Assembly: GCF_021233355.1 (NCBI RefSeq) | Contig: NZ_CP089507.1 | Coordinates: forward strand, 2,543,001-2,607,000 | Length of the DNA stretch: 64,000 nt | Direction: 5' to 3' | Source of the DNA: Luteimonas fraxinea | GTDB taxonomy: Bacteria; Pseudomonadota; Gammaproteobacteria; Xanthomonadales; Xanthomonadaceae | Shown here: piece by piece, positions 20,099 through 28,462 of the stretch | How the letters are laid out: each line of letters begins with the position of its first letter | Numbering within the stretch: the stretch's first letter is position 1 | Translations under genes and position numbers: made by a program | The notes under the pieces: model-generated | Database searches by the model: none | Told to the model about the DNA's origin: nothing | Seen by the model: only the letters and a program-made list of their open reading frames with translations

Positions 20099-20986
20099 AT
20101 GGACTTCAGCTTCGTCGACGCGCCGCTCGATCGCGCAGAACATCTCCGGACCGATTCCGACGCGCTGGCCCGCCTGTGGCCGGAAGCGCGTGTGCTGGTG
20201 CTCGATGCAAAAGGCGATGCCCGTGTCGATGCACACGGCATGCCGCCCGCGCTCGACGGCACGGTGGTCGGCAAGCGCCCCGGATCCGCGGTGTTCCTCG
20301 GTCTGCACGATGCGCAGGGCTGGTTCGCGTTGCCCGCCGTCGATGCGCCCGCCACGCTGGATGTGCCGGCGACGATCGATCTGCGCACCGCGGCCGCGCA
20401 ATGGCCGGTCCGCGAGGCAACCGCGTTCGCGCAGGCGCGTGCGGTGCTGCACTGGCGGGACCGGCATCGCTTCTGTGGCGCCTGCGGCGCGCCGCTCGAA
20501 TACGCGCGTGCCGGCTGGCTGGGACGCTGCACCGGGTGCGGCATCGAGCATTACCCGCGCACCGATCCCGCCGTAATCGTCGCGGTCACCGACGGGTCGC
20601 GTCTGTTGCTGGGCCGCCAGGCCGCATGGCCGCCCGGGCGCTATTCGACGCTGGCCGGGTTCGTCGAACCGGGCGAGACGCTGGAGCAAACCGTCGTGCG
20701 CGAAGTGTTCGAGGAAAGCGCGGTGCGCGTGACCGGTTGTCGCTATCTCGCCTCGCAGCCGTGGCCGTTCCCGGCCTCGTTGATGCTCGGCTTCATTGCC
20801 GACGCGGGCCCGGATGCGCCGCAGGTCACTGATGAGCTGGAAGACGCGCGCTGGTTCGACGCCGACACGATTGGTGAGGCGCTGCGTGATGTGCATCCGG
20901 AATTGAAGCTGTCGCCGAAGTCGTCGATCTCGCGCTGGCTGATCGCGCACTGGCATGCACAGCACACGGGCGATGCGATTGGCTGA
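20099..20986 (+). CDS. nudC: NAD+ diphosphatase / NAD-decapping Nudix hydrolase NudC
   Basis: The 295-residue protein has the NudC arrangement: a variable N-terminal domain, then a zinc ribbon with two CxxC pairs (CGAC and CTGC, residues about 125-145). The Nudix box runs from GFVEPGETLE to REVFEESA, followed by the family signature SQPWPFP. It hydrolyses NAD(H) and can remove the NAD cap from RNA. It is convergent with DUF2752, with only nine bases between the stops. Confidence 0.94.
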   Translation: MDFSFVDAPLDRAEHLRTDSDALARLWPEARVLVLDAKGDARVDAHGMPPALDGTVVGKRPGSAVFLGLHDAQGWFALPAVDAPATLDVPATIDLRTAAAQWPVREATAFAQARAVLHWRDRHRFCGACGAPLEYARAGWLGRCTGCGIEHYPRTDPAVIVAVTDGSRLLLGRQAAWPPGRYSTLAGFVEPGETLEQTVVREVFEESAVRVTGCRYLASQPWPFPASLMLGFIADAGPDAPQVTDELEDARWFDADTIGEALRDVHPELKLSPKSSISRWLIAHWHAQHTGDAIG

Positions 20987-20995
20987 GTGTTTCGA

Positions 20996-21433
20996 TCAGC
21001 CCGGCGCGAGCAGGGTGAACGGAAACCACGGCAGGTTGCGCGCGATCCAGTAGACCAGCACCAGCGCGACCCAGGGTTTCCAATCCGCAGCAACGCGGGC
21101 GAGCCGCTGCAGCCAGGGCGGCCGCCAGCCCAGATGCCAGACCGCGAACAGCGGTGCCAGCGCGAGCAGCACGAACAGCAACGGGTTCATCGAGAACGCA
21201 CGCGGGAGGTCGCCGTGGGCGAGCGCGTGCAGACAGCGGGTCAGGCCACAGGCCGGGCAATGCCAGCCTGTGGCGCTGTAGAACATGCACGGCGGAAACG
21301 GATTGCCGGGCGCGTTCGGATCGAAGGTGCGCAGCAGCCATGCGCCGCCCGCCGCCAGTGCCACGCCGCCGCCCGCGAGGGCGAAGGTCGAAGACCGGAT
21401 GCGGCGCGGCGCGTGGCTGCCGGCCAGCGACAT
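20996..21433 (-). CDS. DUF2752 membrane protein
   Basis: The 145-residue protein has three or four helices and the DUF2752 signature PPCMFYSATGWHCPACGLTR with its CxxCG motif. ATG 21433 overlaps the stop of the upstream CD225-type gene by one base (TGATG), indicating translational coupling. The function is unknown. Confidence 0.85.
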   Translation of the reverse strand: MSLAGSHAPRRIRSSTFALAGGGVALAAGGAWLLRTFDPNAPGNPFPPCMFYSATGWHCPACGLTRCLHALAHGDLPRAFSMNPLLFVLLALAPLFAVWHLGWRPPWLQRLARVAADWKPWVALVLVYWIARNLPWFPFTLLAPG

Positions 21434-21813
21434 CAGCTGCCGGCCTGCATCTGGTCGAGGATCATCTGGTACTGCGCCATGCCGCCGCCGAGGGTCAGCG
21501 AGTAGATCGTCCACAGCAGGCCGATGATGCACAGGCCGGTGGTCACCCAGCACCAGGTTTTGGCGGTGTTCGACGCGCGCTGAGCGCCGGCGAGATCGCC
21601 CTGGCCGAGCAGCGTGTTGACCTTCGCCGAGAACACGATGGCGACGATGCCGGGAATCGTGCCGATGATGCAGCACAGGCACAGCGACAGCACGGTGACC
21701 ACGATGGACCACGCGAGATAGTTGGGCACAGTGCCCGGGGCGATCGGCGAACCGGGAAGCGGCGCTTCCGGGATGCCGTACGAGCCGGGTGGCGGCGGCG
21801 GAATCGAACTCAT
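21433..21813 (-). CDS. CD225/dispanin family membrane protein
   Basis: The 126-residue protein has a proline-rich N-terminus (SSIPPPPPGSYG). An NYLAWSIVVTVLSLCLCCIIGT helix with clustered Cys is followed by the IPGIVAIVFSAKVNTLLGQGD motif and a second helix. This is the pattern of the CD225/dispanin superfamily, which also contains eukaryotic IFITM proteins. It is coupled to the DUF2752 gene, and such pairs recur in bacteria. The bacterial role is unknown. Confidence 0.85.
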   Translation of the reverse strand: MSSIPPPPPGSYGIPEAPLPGSPIAPGTVPNYLAWSIVVTVLSLCLCCIIGTIPGIVAIVFSAKVNTLLGQGDLAGAQRASNTAKTWCWVTTGLCIIGLLWTIYSLTLGGGMAQYQMILDQMQAGS

Positions 21814-21924
21814 CGAGAAAGCTCCTGGGTGCTGGAACGGTTGGGAAATGTCGATGACCGCCGTCCGTGGACGGGGACGCCGTACTGTAGCGCCAGAGAC
21901 GCAAAAAGCGATGTCACGAAAGAC

Positions 21925-23874
21925 TCATGCGGCGTCGCCGCGCAGCATCCGCACCTGTGCTTCGAGCGTGCCGGCGTCGATCGACGCGCCGTCCTCGATC
22001 CGCGGCCCGGCGACGACGTCGATCTGCGCGCGCGCGCGGCGCGGCACGCGCATGCGACCCATGCGTGAATCGCGATGGCTCCACATGCTCGACCACATGC
22101 CGCGCAGCGCCATCGGCACCACCGGCACGCGCTGACCGCGCTCCGCGGCGCGCTCGAGGATGCGCTCGACGCCCGACTTGAACGCTGCGATCTCGCCGTC
22201 GCGGGTCAACTTGCCTTCGGGGAAGATGCCGACCAGTTCGCCTTCGGCCAGCGCCGCATCCACCGCGTCGAACGCGCGCTGCATCAGCTCGGGATCTTCC
22301 TTCGCACCGGCGATCGGAATCGCCTTCGCGTGGCGGAAGATCCAGTGCATGCCTGGCACGTTGTAGATGCGGTGATACATCACGAAGCGCACCGGCCGCG
22401 GAATCGCCGCCGACAGGATCAGCGCATCCATGTAGCTGACGTGGTTGCAGACGATCAGCGCAGCGCCATCGGCCGGCACCGCGGATTCGATGTCGCGCAG
22501 TCGTAGCCGGTAGAGCACGCGCACCAACAGCATGCTGGCGAAGCGCATCAGGAACTCGGGCACGATGGTGAAGATCCACAGCGCGACCAGACCGTTGGCG
22601 ATCGCCAGCGCCAGGAACACCTGCGGAATGCTCAGCCCCGGCAGCGGAATGCGTACGCCACCGAACGCGAGCTCGTCCATCTGCAACAGCACGCCGAGGA
22701 TCGCGGCGGTGACGATGAAGAGCGAGTTCTGGATGTTGAGTCCGGCGATCACGCGCGACAGTTCCGACCTCGGTGTGCGGCTCTGGATCAGCGCGAACAG
22801 CGGCACGACGAAGAAGCCGGTGAACATGCCGATGCCGGTCAGATCGATGACGATGCGCCAGCCGGCCCAGTCGCCGAGGAACTGCGCGATGGTGAGGCCA
22901 GTCGCCGGCGGTGCGCCGGGACGCGCGAAGTACAGATCCAGCAGGAACGCGGTGATGCCGAACGCGCCGATCGGCACCAGGCCGATTTCGACCGAGCGGG
23001 CCGACAGCTTCTCGCACAGCAGCGAACCGACGCCGACGCCGATCGAGAACAGCGCCAGCGCGAAGATGTACAGCGCGGTGTCGTTAGCGACGCCGCCCAG
23101 ATGCAGTTCGGCGTAGGTCGGCAACTGCGCGGTCAGCACCGTGCCGACGAACCAGAACCACGACACGCCGAGAATCGCGTTTCGCACCGCGAGCTGGCGC
23201 TTGGCCAGACGCATGATCGCGCGCGATTCTGGAATCGGGTTCCAGTTGACCTTGAGCTCGGGGGCGCCGGCGTCGACCTTGGGAATCATCCGCGCGACGA
23301 CATTGCCCGCCACCGCCAGCACGATTACCGACACCGCGGCGGCCTCGGGCCCGTAGCTGCCGGCGAGCTTGAACACCAGGCCGCCGTAGATCATGCCGAC
23401 GAGGATCGAGATCGACGTGCCCATTTCGACCAGGCCGTTGCCGCCGGTGAGTTCTTCCGGCCGCAGCACCGACGGCAGGATCGAATACTTCACCGGGCCG
23501 AACAGCGTGGACTGCGTGCCGGTGAGGAACAGCGCGACCAGCAGCACAGCCATGTTCTCGAGCAGGAAGCCTGCGGCCGCGACCGACATGATCACGATCT
23601 CCATCGTCGTCGTGATGACGATGAGCTTCTGCTTCTCGACCTTCTCCGCGATCTGCCCGGCGATCGCCGAGAACAGGAAGTACGGCAGGATGAAGAGTGC
23701 CGGCGCGAGGTTGGTGTAGAGCGTGCGCTCTGCGGTGCTGACGCCCAGGAAGAACAGCAGCGCGATGATCGACTGCCGGTAGACGTTGTCGTTGAACGCG
23801 CCCAGCGCCTGGACCGTGAAGTAGGGCAGGAAGCGGCGCTGCTTCAGCAGCGCGAACTGGGACTGGCCGGACAT
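21925..23874 (-). CDS. MFS transporter fused to a PlsC acyltransferase (LplT-PlsC type)
   Basis: The 649-residue protein has an N-terminal 12-helix major facilitator domain resembling LplT lysophospholipid flippases (FNDNVYRQSI, TLFGPVKYSILP). A C-terminal 1-acylglycerol-phosphate acyltransferase domain (about 450-640) carries H478 and D483 of the HX4D motif (NHVSYMD) and FPEGKLTRDG. The acyl-ACP synthetase part of E. coli Aas is absent. This suggests import of lysophospholipid coupled to re-acylation. It lies downstream of the thioesterase gene in the same direction. Confidence 0.88.
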   Translation of the reverse strand: MSGQSQFALLKQRRFLPYFTVQALGAFNDNVYRQSIIALLFFLGVSTAERTLYTNLAPALFILPYFLFSAIAGQIAEKVEKQKLIVITTTMEIVIMSVAAAGFLLENMAVLLVALFLTGTQSTLFGPVKYSILPSVLRPEELTGGNGLVEMGTSISILVGMIYGGLVFKLAGSYGPEAAAVSVIVLAVAGNVVARMIPKVDAGAPELKVNWNPIPESRAIMRLAKRQLAVRNAILGVSWFWFVGTVLTAQLPTYAELHLGGVANDTALYIFALALFSIGVGVGSLLCEKLSARSVEIGLVPIGAFGITAFLLDLYFARPGAPPATGLTIAQFLGDWAGWRIVIDLTGIGMFTGFFVVPLFALIQSRTPRSELSRVIAGLNIQNSLFIVTAAILGVLLQMDELAFGGVRIPLPGLSIPQVFLALAIANGLVALWIFTIVPEFLMRFASMLLVRVLYRLRLRDIESAVPADGAALIVCNHVSYMDALILSAAIPRPVRFVMYHRIYNVPGMHWIFRHAKAIPIAGAKEDPELMQRAFDAVDAALAEGELVGIFPEGKLTRDGEIAAFKSGVERILERAAERGQRVPVVPMALRGMWSSMWSHRDSRMGRMRVPRRARAQIDVVAGPRIEDGASIDAGTLEAQVRMLRGDAA

Positions 23875-23933
23875 GCAGGCTCCTCGACGAATGCGCGGAG
23901 CCTAGCAAAGCCGCATGGCGGCAGGTGGCGGAA

Positions 23934-24431
23934 TCAGTCGATCGTGTCGGGGAAGGTCTCGCGCACCGCCCGGTAGCGTTGCTCGAGTTCCTGGCGGATC
24001 TCGCGCCGCTGGCGTCCCTGCTCGAACCGGCGCCGCTCCTCGGATGTCTGCGGCTCGCGCGGCGGCACCGGGGTCGAGCGACCGTCCTCGTCCATCGCCA
24101 CCATCGTGAAAAAGCAGCTGTTGGTGTGACGCACCGCGCGGTTGCGGATGTCCTCGGTGATGACCTTGATGCCGACTTCCATCGACGTGCGCCCGGTGTA
24201 GTTCACCGAGGCGAGGAAGGTCACCAGCTCGCCGACATGAATCGGTTCGCGGAACGTGACCTGGTCGACCGACAGCGTCACCACGTAGCGGCCGGCGTAG
24301 CGGCTGGCGCAGGCGTAGGCCACTTCGTCGAGATACTTCAACAGCGTGCCGCCGTGCACATTGCCGGAGAAGTTCGCCATGTCCGGCGTCATCAGCACGG
24401 TCATGCTGAGCTGGGCGTTGCCTGGGATCAC
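23934..24431 (-). CDS. Acyl-CoA thioesterase (hotdog fold, YciA-like)
   Basis: The 165-residue hotdog protein has the motif FSGNVHGGTLLKYLDEVAY, with catalytic-type His and Asp, and CFFTMVAMDEDG near the end. It should hydrolyse acyl-CoA thioesters in the cytoplasm. The start is chosen as GTG 24431, just after the purD stop and with AAGG upstream. Longer in-frame codons reach into purD and encode an Arg/Pro-rich, non-conserved leader. The Glu/Arg-rich C-terminal helix is a family feature. Confidence 0.82.
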   Translation of the reverse strand: MIPGNAQLSMTVLMTPDMANFSGNVHGGTLLKYLDEVAYACASRYAGRYVVTLSVDQVTFREPIHVGELVTFLASVNYTGRTSMEVGIKVITEDIRNRAVRHTNSCFFTMVAMDEDGRSTPVPPREPQTSEERRRFEQGRQRREIRQELEQRYRAVRETFPDTID

Positions 24432-24459
24432 GAGTGTGGCCTTGGCGGGAGGGAAGGGA

Positions 24460-25758
24460 TCAGGCGTCGTCGCGTTCGCGTGCGATCGCGCGCCAGCCGA
24501 TGTCGTGGCGGTGGAACTCGCCGGGCCACGAAATGCCGGCAAGCTCGCCATAGGCGCGCGTCTGCGCATCGGCGACGGTCTCGCCGAGCGCGGCCACGCA
24601 CAGCACGCGACCACCGGCGGTCACGGCCTGGCCGTGCGCGTCGAGTTTCGTGCCTGCATGGAAGACCTTGGTGTCGGCCAGCGGCGGCGTATCCCAGGTG
24701 TTGATGACGTCGCCGGTGCGCGGCGTGTCGGGATAGTGTTCGGCCGCCATCACCACGCCGAGCGACGGACGCGGATCCCACTGCGCTTCGATGCCGGCGA
24801 GCCGGCCGTCGATCGCGGCTTCGACCAGATCCAGCAGGTCGGACTGCAGGCGCAGCATCACCGGCTGGGTTTCCGGATCGCCGAAACGCACGTTGAACTC
24901 GATGACCTTCGGCGCACCCTGCGGATCGATCATCAGGCCGGCGTAGAGGAAACCGGTGAACGGCACGCCGTCTTCGATCATGCCGCGCACGGTCGGCTCG
25001 ACGACTTCGCGCATCACGCGCGCATGCACCTCGGGCGAGACCACAGGCGCGGGCGAGTACGCGCCCATGCCGCCGGTGTTGGGGCCGGTATCGCCATCGC
25101 CGACGCGCTTGTGGTCCTGGCTGGTCGCCATCGGCAGCGCGATCGCGCCGTCGACGATCGAGATGAAGCTGGCTTCCTCGCCGTCGAGGAATTCCTCGAT
25201 CACCACGCGCGCACCGGCTGCGCCGAACGCGTTGCCTGACAGCATGTCGGTGATCGCGGCTTCGGCTTCTTCCAGCGACATCGCCACGATGACGCCCTTG
25301 CCCGCGGCAAGGCCGTCGGCCTTGATGACGATCGGCGCGCCGTGCTGGCGCACGTACTCGATCGCGGTGTCGGCATCGGTGAACACCGAATAGCCTGCGG
25401 TCGGAATCGCGTGCCGCGCGAGGAAATCCTTGGCGAAAGCCTTGCTGCCTTCGAGCTGCGCGGCGGCCGCGGTGGGTCCGAAGATACGCAGGCCGGCGTC
25501 GCGGAAGCGATCGACGACGCCCGCGACCAGCGGCGCCTCGGGACCGACGACGGTTACGTCCACGCCTTCGGACTGCGCCAGCGCCAGCAGCGCATCGAGA
25601 TCGGTCGCGGAGACGTCGACGTTGCGGCAGCCGGCTTCCTTCGCCGTGCCGGCATTGCCCGGCGCGACCAGGACTTCGCCAACCTGCGGCGACTGCGCGA
25701 GCTTCCACGCCAGCGCGTGTTCGCGACCGCCGGCACCGATGACGAGGACCTTCTTCAT
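24460..25758 (-). CDS. purD: Phosphoribosylamine-glycine ligase
   Basis: The 432-residue ATP-grasp enzyme of purine synthesis makes GAR from phosphoribosylamine, glycine and ATP. It begins MKKVLVIGAGGREHALAW and has the GARS signatures VVGPEAPLVAGVVD, KADGLAAGKGVIVA, DHKRVGDGDTGPNTGGMGAY and FNVRFGDPETQ. ATG 25758 is preferred to the TTG two codons earlier. It is followed 28 bases later by the thioesterase gene. purH lies 2.7 kb away, separated by an AGCS symporter and a lipoprotein gene. Confidence 0.96.
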   Translation of the reverse strand: MKKVLVIGAGGREHALAWKLAQSPQVGEVLVAPGNAGTAKEAGCRNVDVSATDLDALLALAQSEGVDVTVVGPEAPLVAGVVDRFRDAGLRIFGPTAAAAQLEGSKAFAKDFLARHAIPTAGYSVFTDADTAIEYVRQHGAPIVIKADGLAAGKGVIVAMSLEEAEAAITDMLSGNAFGAAGARVVIEEFLDGEEASFISIVDGAIALPMATSQDHKRVGDGDTGPNTGGMGAYSPAPVVSPEVHARVMREVVEPTVRGMIEDGVPFTGFLYAGLMIDPQGAPKVIEFNVRFGDPETQPVMLRLQSDLLDLVEAAIDGRLAGIEAQWDPRPSLGVVMAAEHYPDTPRTGDVINTWDTPPLADTKVFHAGTKLDAHGQAVTAGGRVLCVAALGETVADAQTRAYGELAGISWPGEFHRHDIGWRAIARERDDA

Positions 25759-25912
25759 GCGCAACAGACCGGATACAAGGGGGCCGCCAGTTTACGGCGT
25801 CGCGGCGCGCCTCGCTGCGCGCGTGTCGTCCCTGCGGTTCCGATGCTGACGGGTCGGTCCGGACCCGATTGCTACACTCGATCGTTTCGCCGCAACGGAG
25901 TCGCGACCGCCG

Positions 25913-27388
25913 ATGGATCTGGTCCAGCTGATCGAGAACGTCCTGTCACCCATCGTCGGCGGCATCAACGGCGTGTTGTGGAATTACCTGCTGGTCGGCG
26001 TGCTGCCGCTGGTCGGCATCTGGTTCAGCGTGCGCTTGGGCTTCATCCAGTTCCGGCGGTTCCCGAAGATGATCTCCGGCCTCGTGCGCGGCACCGGCGA
26101 CGACAATGCCGGCATCTCGCCGCTGCAATCGCTGTGCACCAGCCTCGCGTCGCGCGTGGGCACAGGCAATCTGGTCGGCGTGGCGATCGCGCTGACGGTC
26201 GGCGGCCCGGGCGCGATGTTCTGGATGTGGGTGGTCGCGTTCTTCGGCATGGCGACGGCGTATGTGGAGAGCGCGCTGGCGCAGCTGTACAAGCGTCGTG
26301 ATGCGGTGGGCCACTATCGCGGCGGGCCGGCGCTGTACATGGCCTACGGCCTGCGCAAGCCGTGGCTCGGCGCGATCTTCTCGGTGTGCCTGATCCTCGC
26401 CTTCGGTTTCGTGTTCAGCGCGGTGCAGGCGAACTCGATTTCCGAAGCGGTGACCGGCGCCTGGGGCATCCATCCGGGCTGGACGGCAGCCGTGCTCGTG
26501 GCGCTGTCGGCGCCTGTGATCTTCGGCGGCCTGCGCCGCGTCGCGAAGATGTCGGAGCTGATCATTCCGGTAATGGCACTTGCCTATCTCGCGCTCGCAG
26601 CGTGGGTGATCGTCAGCAACATCACCGAAGTGCCGGCGATGCTGTCACTGATCGTGCGCAGCGCCTTCGGTCTCGACCAGGCGGCCGGCGGCGTGCTCGG
26701 CGGCCTCGCGGTCGCGCTGCTCAACGGCGTCAAGCGTGGCCTGTTCTCCAACGAGGCCGGCATGGGCAGCGCGCCGAACATCGCCGCGTCCGCGACGCCG
26801 GTGCCGCACCATCCGGCCAGCCAGGGTCTGGTGCAGTCCTTCGGCGTATTTGTCGACACGCTGGTGATCTGCACCGCGACTGCGCTGATGATCCTGATGT
26901 CGGGTGCGCTCGACACGGCCGGCGGCGACGGCGCGGTGCTGACCCAACAGGCGATGGCCTTCCACTTCGGCGACTGGGGCCCGACCTTCATCGCGGTGGT
27001 GCTGTTCTTCTTCGCCGGCACGTCGATCTTCGGCAATTACGCCTATGCCGAAAGCGCGGTGATGTTCCTGCGCGGCGGCCGCATCTCGATCCTGCTGCTG
27101 CGCCTGGGCAGTCTGGCGATGGTGGCCTGGGGCGCGTTCGCCAAGCTCGACATCGTCTGGGATACCGCCGATGCGGCAATGGGCATGATGGCGACGGTGA
27201 ACCTGATCGCGGTCGTGCTGCTGTCGGGCGTGGCGATCAAACTGACCCGCGACTACGACCGCAAGATCCGCGCCGGTGACGCGTCACCGCGACTGGATGC
27301 GGCGGATTTTCCGGAGCTGGGCGATGCGATCGATCGCAGCATCTGGACGGCGGAAAAGACCGTGGCGCCGGTGGCGAACGTCAAGTAA
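25913..27388 (+). CDS. Alanine/glycine:cation symporter (AGCS family)
   Basis: The 491-residue integral membrane protein has about ten helices and the AGCS signatures GTGNLVGVAIALTVGGPGAMFWMW, GGPALYMAYGL and GLFSNEAGMGSAPNIAA. These symporters take up alanine or glycine with Na+ or H+. The ATG at 25913 is the only plausible start near the first helix. The gene is divergent from purD and convergent with the lipoprotein gene; a palindromic hairpin lies in the gap downstream. Confidence 0.93.
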   Translation: MDLVQLIENVLSPIVGGINGVLWNYLLVGVLPLVGIWFSVRLGFIQFRRFPKMISGLVRGTGDDNAGISPLQSLCTSLASRVGTGNLVGVAIALTVGGPGAMFWMWVVAFFGMATAYVESALAQLYKRRDAVGHYRGGPALYMAYGLRKPWLGAIFSVCLILAFGFVFSAVQANSISEAVTGAWGIHPGWTAAVLVALSAPVIFGGLRRVAKMSELIIPVMALAYLALAAWVIVSNITEVPAMLSLIVRSAFGLDQAAGGVLGGLAVALLNGVKRGLFSNEAGMGSAPNIAASATPVPHHPASQGLVQSFGVFVDTLVICTATALMILMSGALDTAGGDGAVLTQQAMAFHFGDWGPTFIAVVLFFFAGTSIFGNYAYAESAVMFLRGGRISILLLRLGSLAMVAWGAFAKLDIVWDTADAAMGMMATVNLIAVVLLSGVAIKLTRDYDRKIRAGDASPRLDAADFPELGDAIDRSIWTAEKTVAPVANVK

Positions 27389-27431
27389 GCGCTGCGCCGT
27401 TTGCGCGTGTCGATACGGTGCTGCGGGCGAC

Positions 27432-27458
27432 GACGGGTGTCGCTGCGCTCTACCCGTC
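27432..27458. repeat. GACGGGT...ACCCGTC intergenic hairpin
   Basis: A seven-base inverted repeat encloses GTCGCTGCGCTCT, in the 90-base gap between the convergent AGCS and lipoprotein genes. This sequence type (GGGT-GTCGCTGCGCTCT-ACCC) resembles small extragenic palindromes common in gamma- and betaproteobacteria. It has no T-run, so a role as terminator is uncertain. Confidence 0.5.
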
Positions 27459-27478
27459 CTGCGATGCGTTGGCCCGGC

Positions 27479-28372
27479 TCAGTCGCAGCCGTCGCGCTGC
27501 AGCGAGGCGGGCACGGTCCAGGTGCCGCTTGCCACGTCGAACGGCACTTGGTGCGTGCGCTCGACGCGACGTCCGCAGGCATCACCCTGTTCGCGCACAC
27601 GCAGCGGCCAGGCGGCTGCGCTGGCATCGCGATCGTCAATATCGAGTTCGAACGACAGGTCGTAGGCGGCATCCGGCGCGCAGTCGTCGCGCTCGGCGCA
27701 GCCCGCCATCGCGCCGAGATTGTCGAGGCTGCTGCGCAGCGTCGCGGCGACCTTGAAGCCGTCGCCATCGGGCAGCACGAGGCTGCTGTTGCCGATCGTG
27801 ATGCCCTGGCCGGTGAAGCCGTCGTCGACGACGAAGCCGTACAGGCGCGGACCAAACCGGCGCACGTCGACACCGGCGACATCGCCGGTACTGCCGAAGC
27901 CGTCCATGTGCGTGCGTGCGTCGGCAGAGACGGTATCGGCGTCTGCGCGCAACAGGAAGAAGTCGATGCGCGCGGTGGTCGCGTGTCCCGCGTCGTCGGG
28001 CACACCGCAGATGGCGACGAGTTCGGCCGGTGCGTCCGGTGTGCCGATCGCCTCGCGTGCGCAGACTTCGCGCGAGGCGGCATCGTTGCCGAGTCCTTCG
28101 GCGACAGGTGTGCCCGGCCAGTCGCCCGACAGTTGCGCGAGGTCGCCGTACTGGCTCACGAGGAAGCTGCGCACCGCGCCGCCGTCGAGACCGGTGACCG
28201 GCAGCGCGTCATCGCGAGGCATCTCACGGGTGCGCGTGGCAAGCGCCTCGGGTGTCGAAGCCGGCATTACGGCGGCGGCCGGTGGCGCGGGTGTCTGGCC
28301 GCAGGCGCCGAGCGAGAGCAGCAGACAGACGGGGAGGGCGGCACGCGACAGCGTCGAGCGGGCGTACAACAT
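27479..28372 (-). CDS. Hypothetical lipoprotein
   Basis: The 297-residue protein has a lipoprotein signal peptide ([12 protein letters not shown], lipobox LGAC with Cys about residue 24). A low-complexity linker and a mature domain with several paired Cys follow ([34 protein letters not shown]), probably disulphide-bonded in the periplasm. No family was recognised. It is downstream of purH, separated by 90 bases. Confidence 0.7.
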   Translation of the reverse strand: MLYARSTLSRAALPVCLLLSLGACGQTPAPPAAAVMPASTPEALATRTREMPRDDALPVTGLDGGAVRSFLVSQYGDLAQLSGDWPGTPVAEGLGNDAASREVCAREAIGTPDAPAELVAICGVPDDAGHATTARIDFFLLRADADTVSADARTHMDGFGSTGDVAGVDVRRFGPRLYGFVVDDGFTGQGITIGNSSLVLPDGDGFKVAATLRSSLDNLGAMAGCAERDDCAPDAAYDLSFELDIDDRDASAAAWPLRVREQGDACGRRVERTHQVPFDVASGTWTVPASLQRDGCD

Positions 28373-28462
28373 CGGCGCATCCTGCGGAGAAGATGCGCCG
28401 GACTCTAGCAGCGGCGTCGGCGTGCACCATTCACGCCGACGTGCATGCGCGATGCGCGGTGA

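Noticed and set aside
24432..24614. Longer N-terminus for the thioesterase reaching into purD
   Set aside because: The added residues are Arg/Pro-rich and would overlap the conserved C-terminus of purD by about 150 bases.
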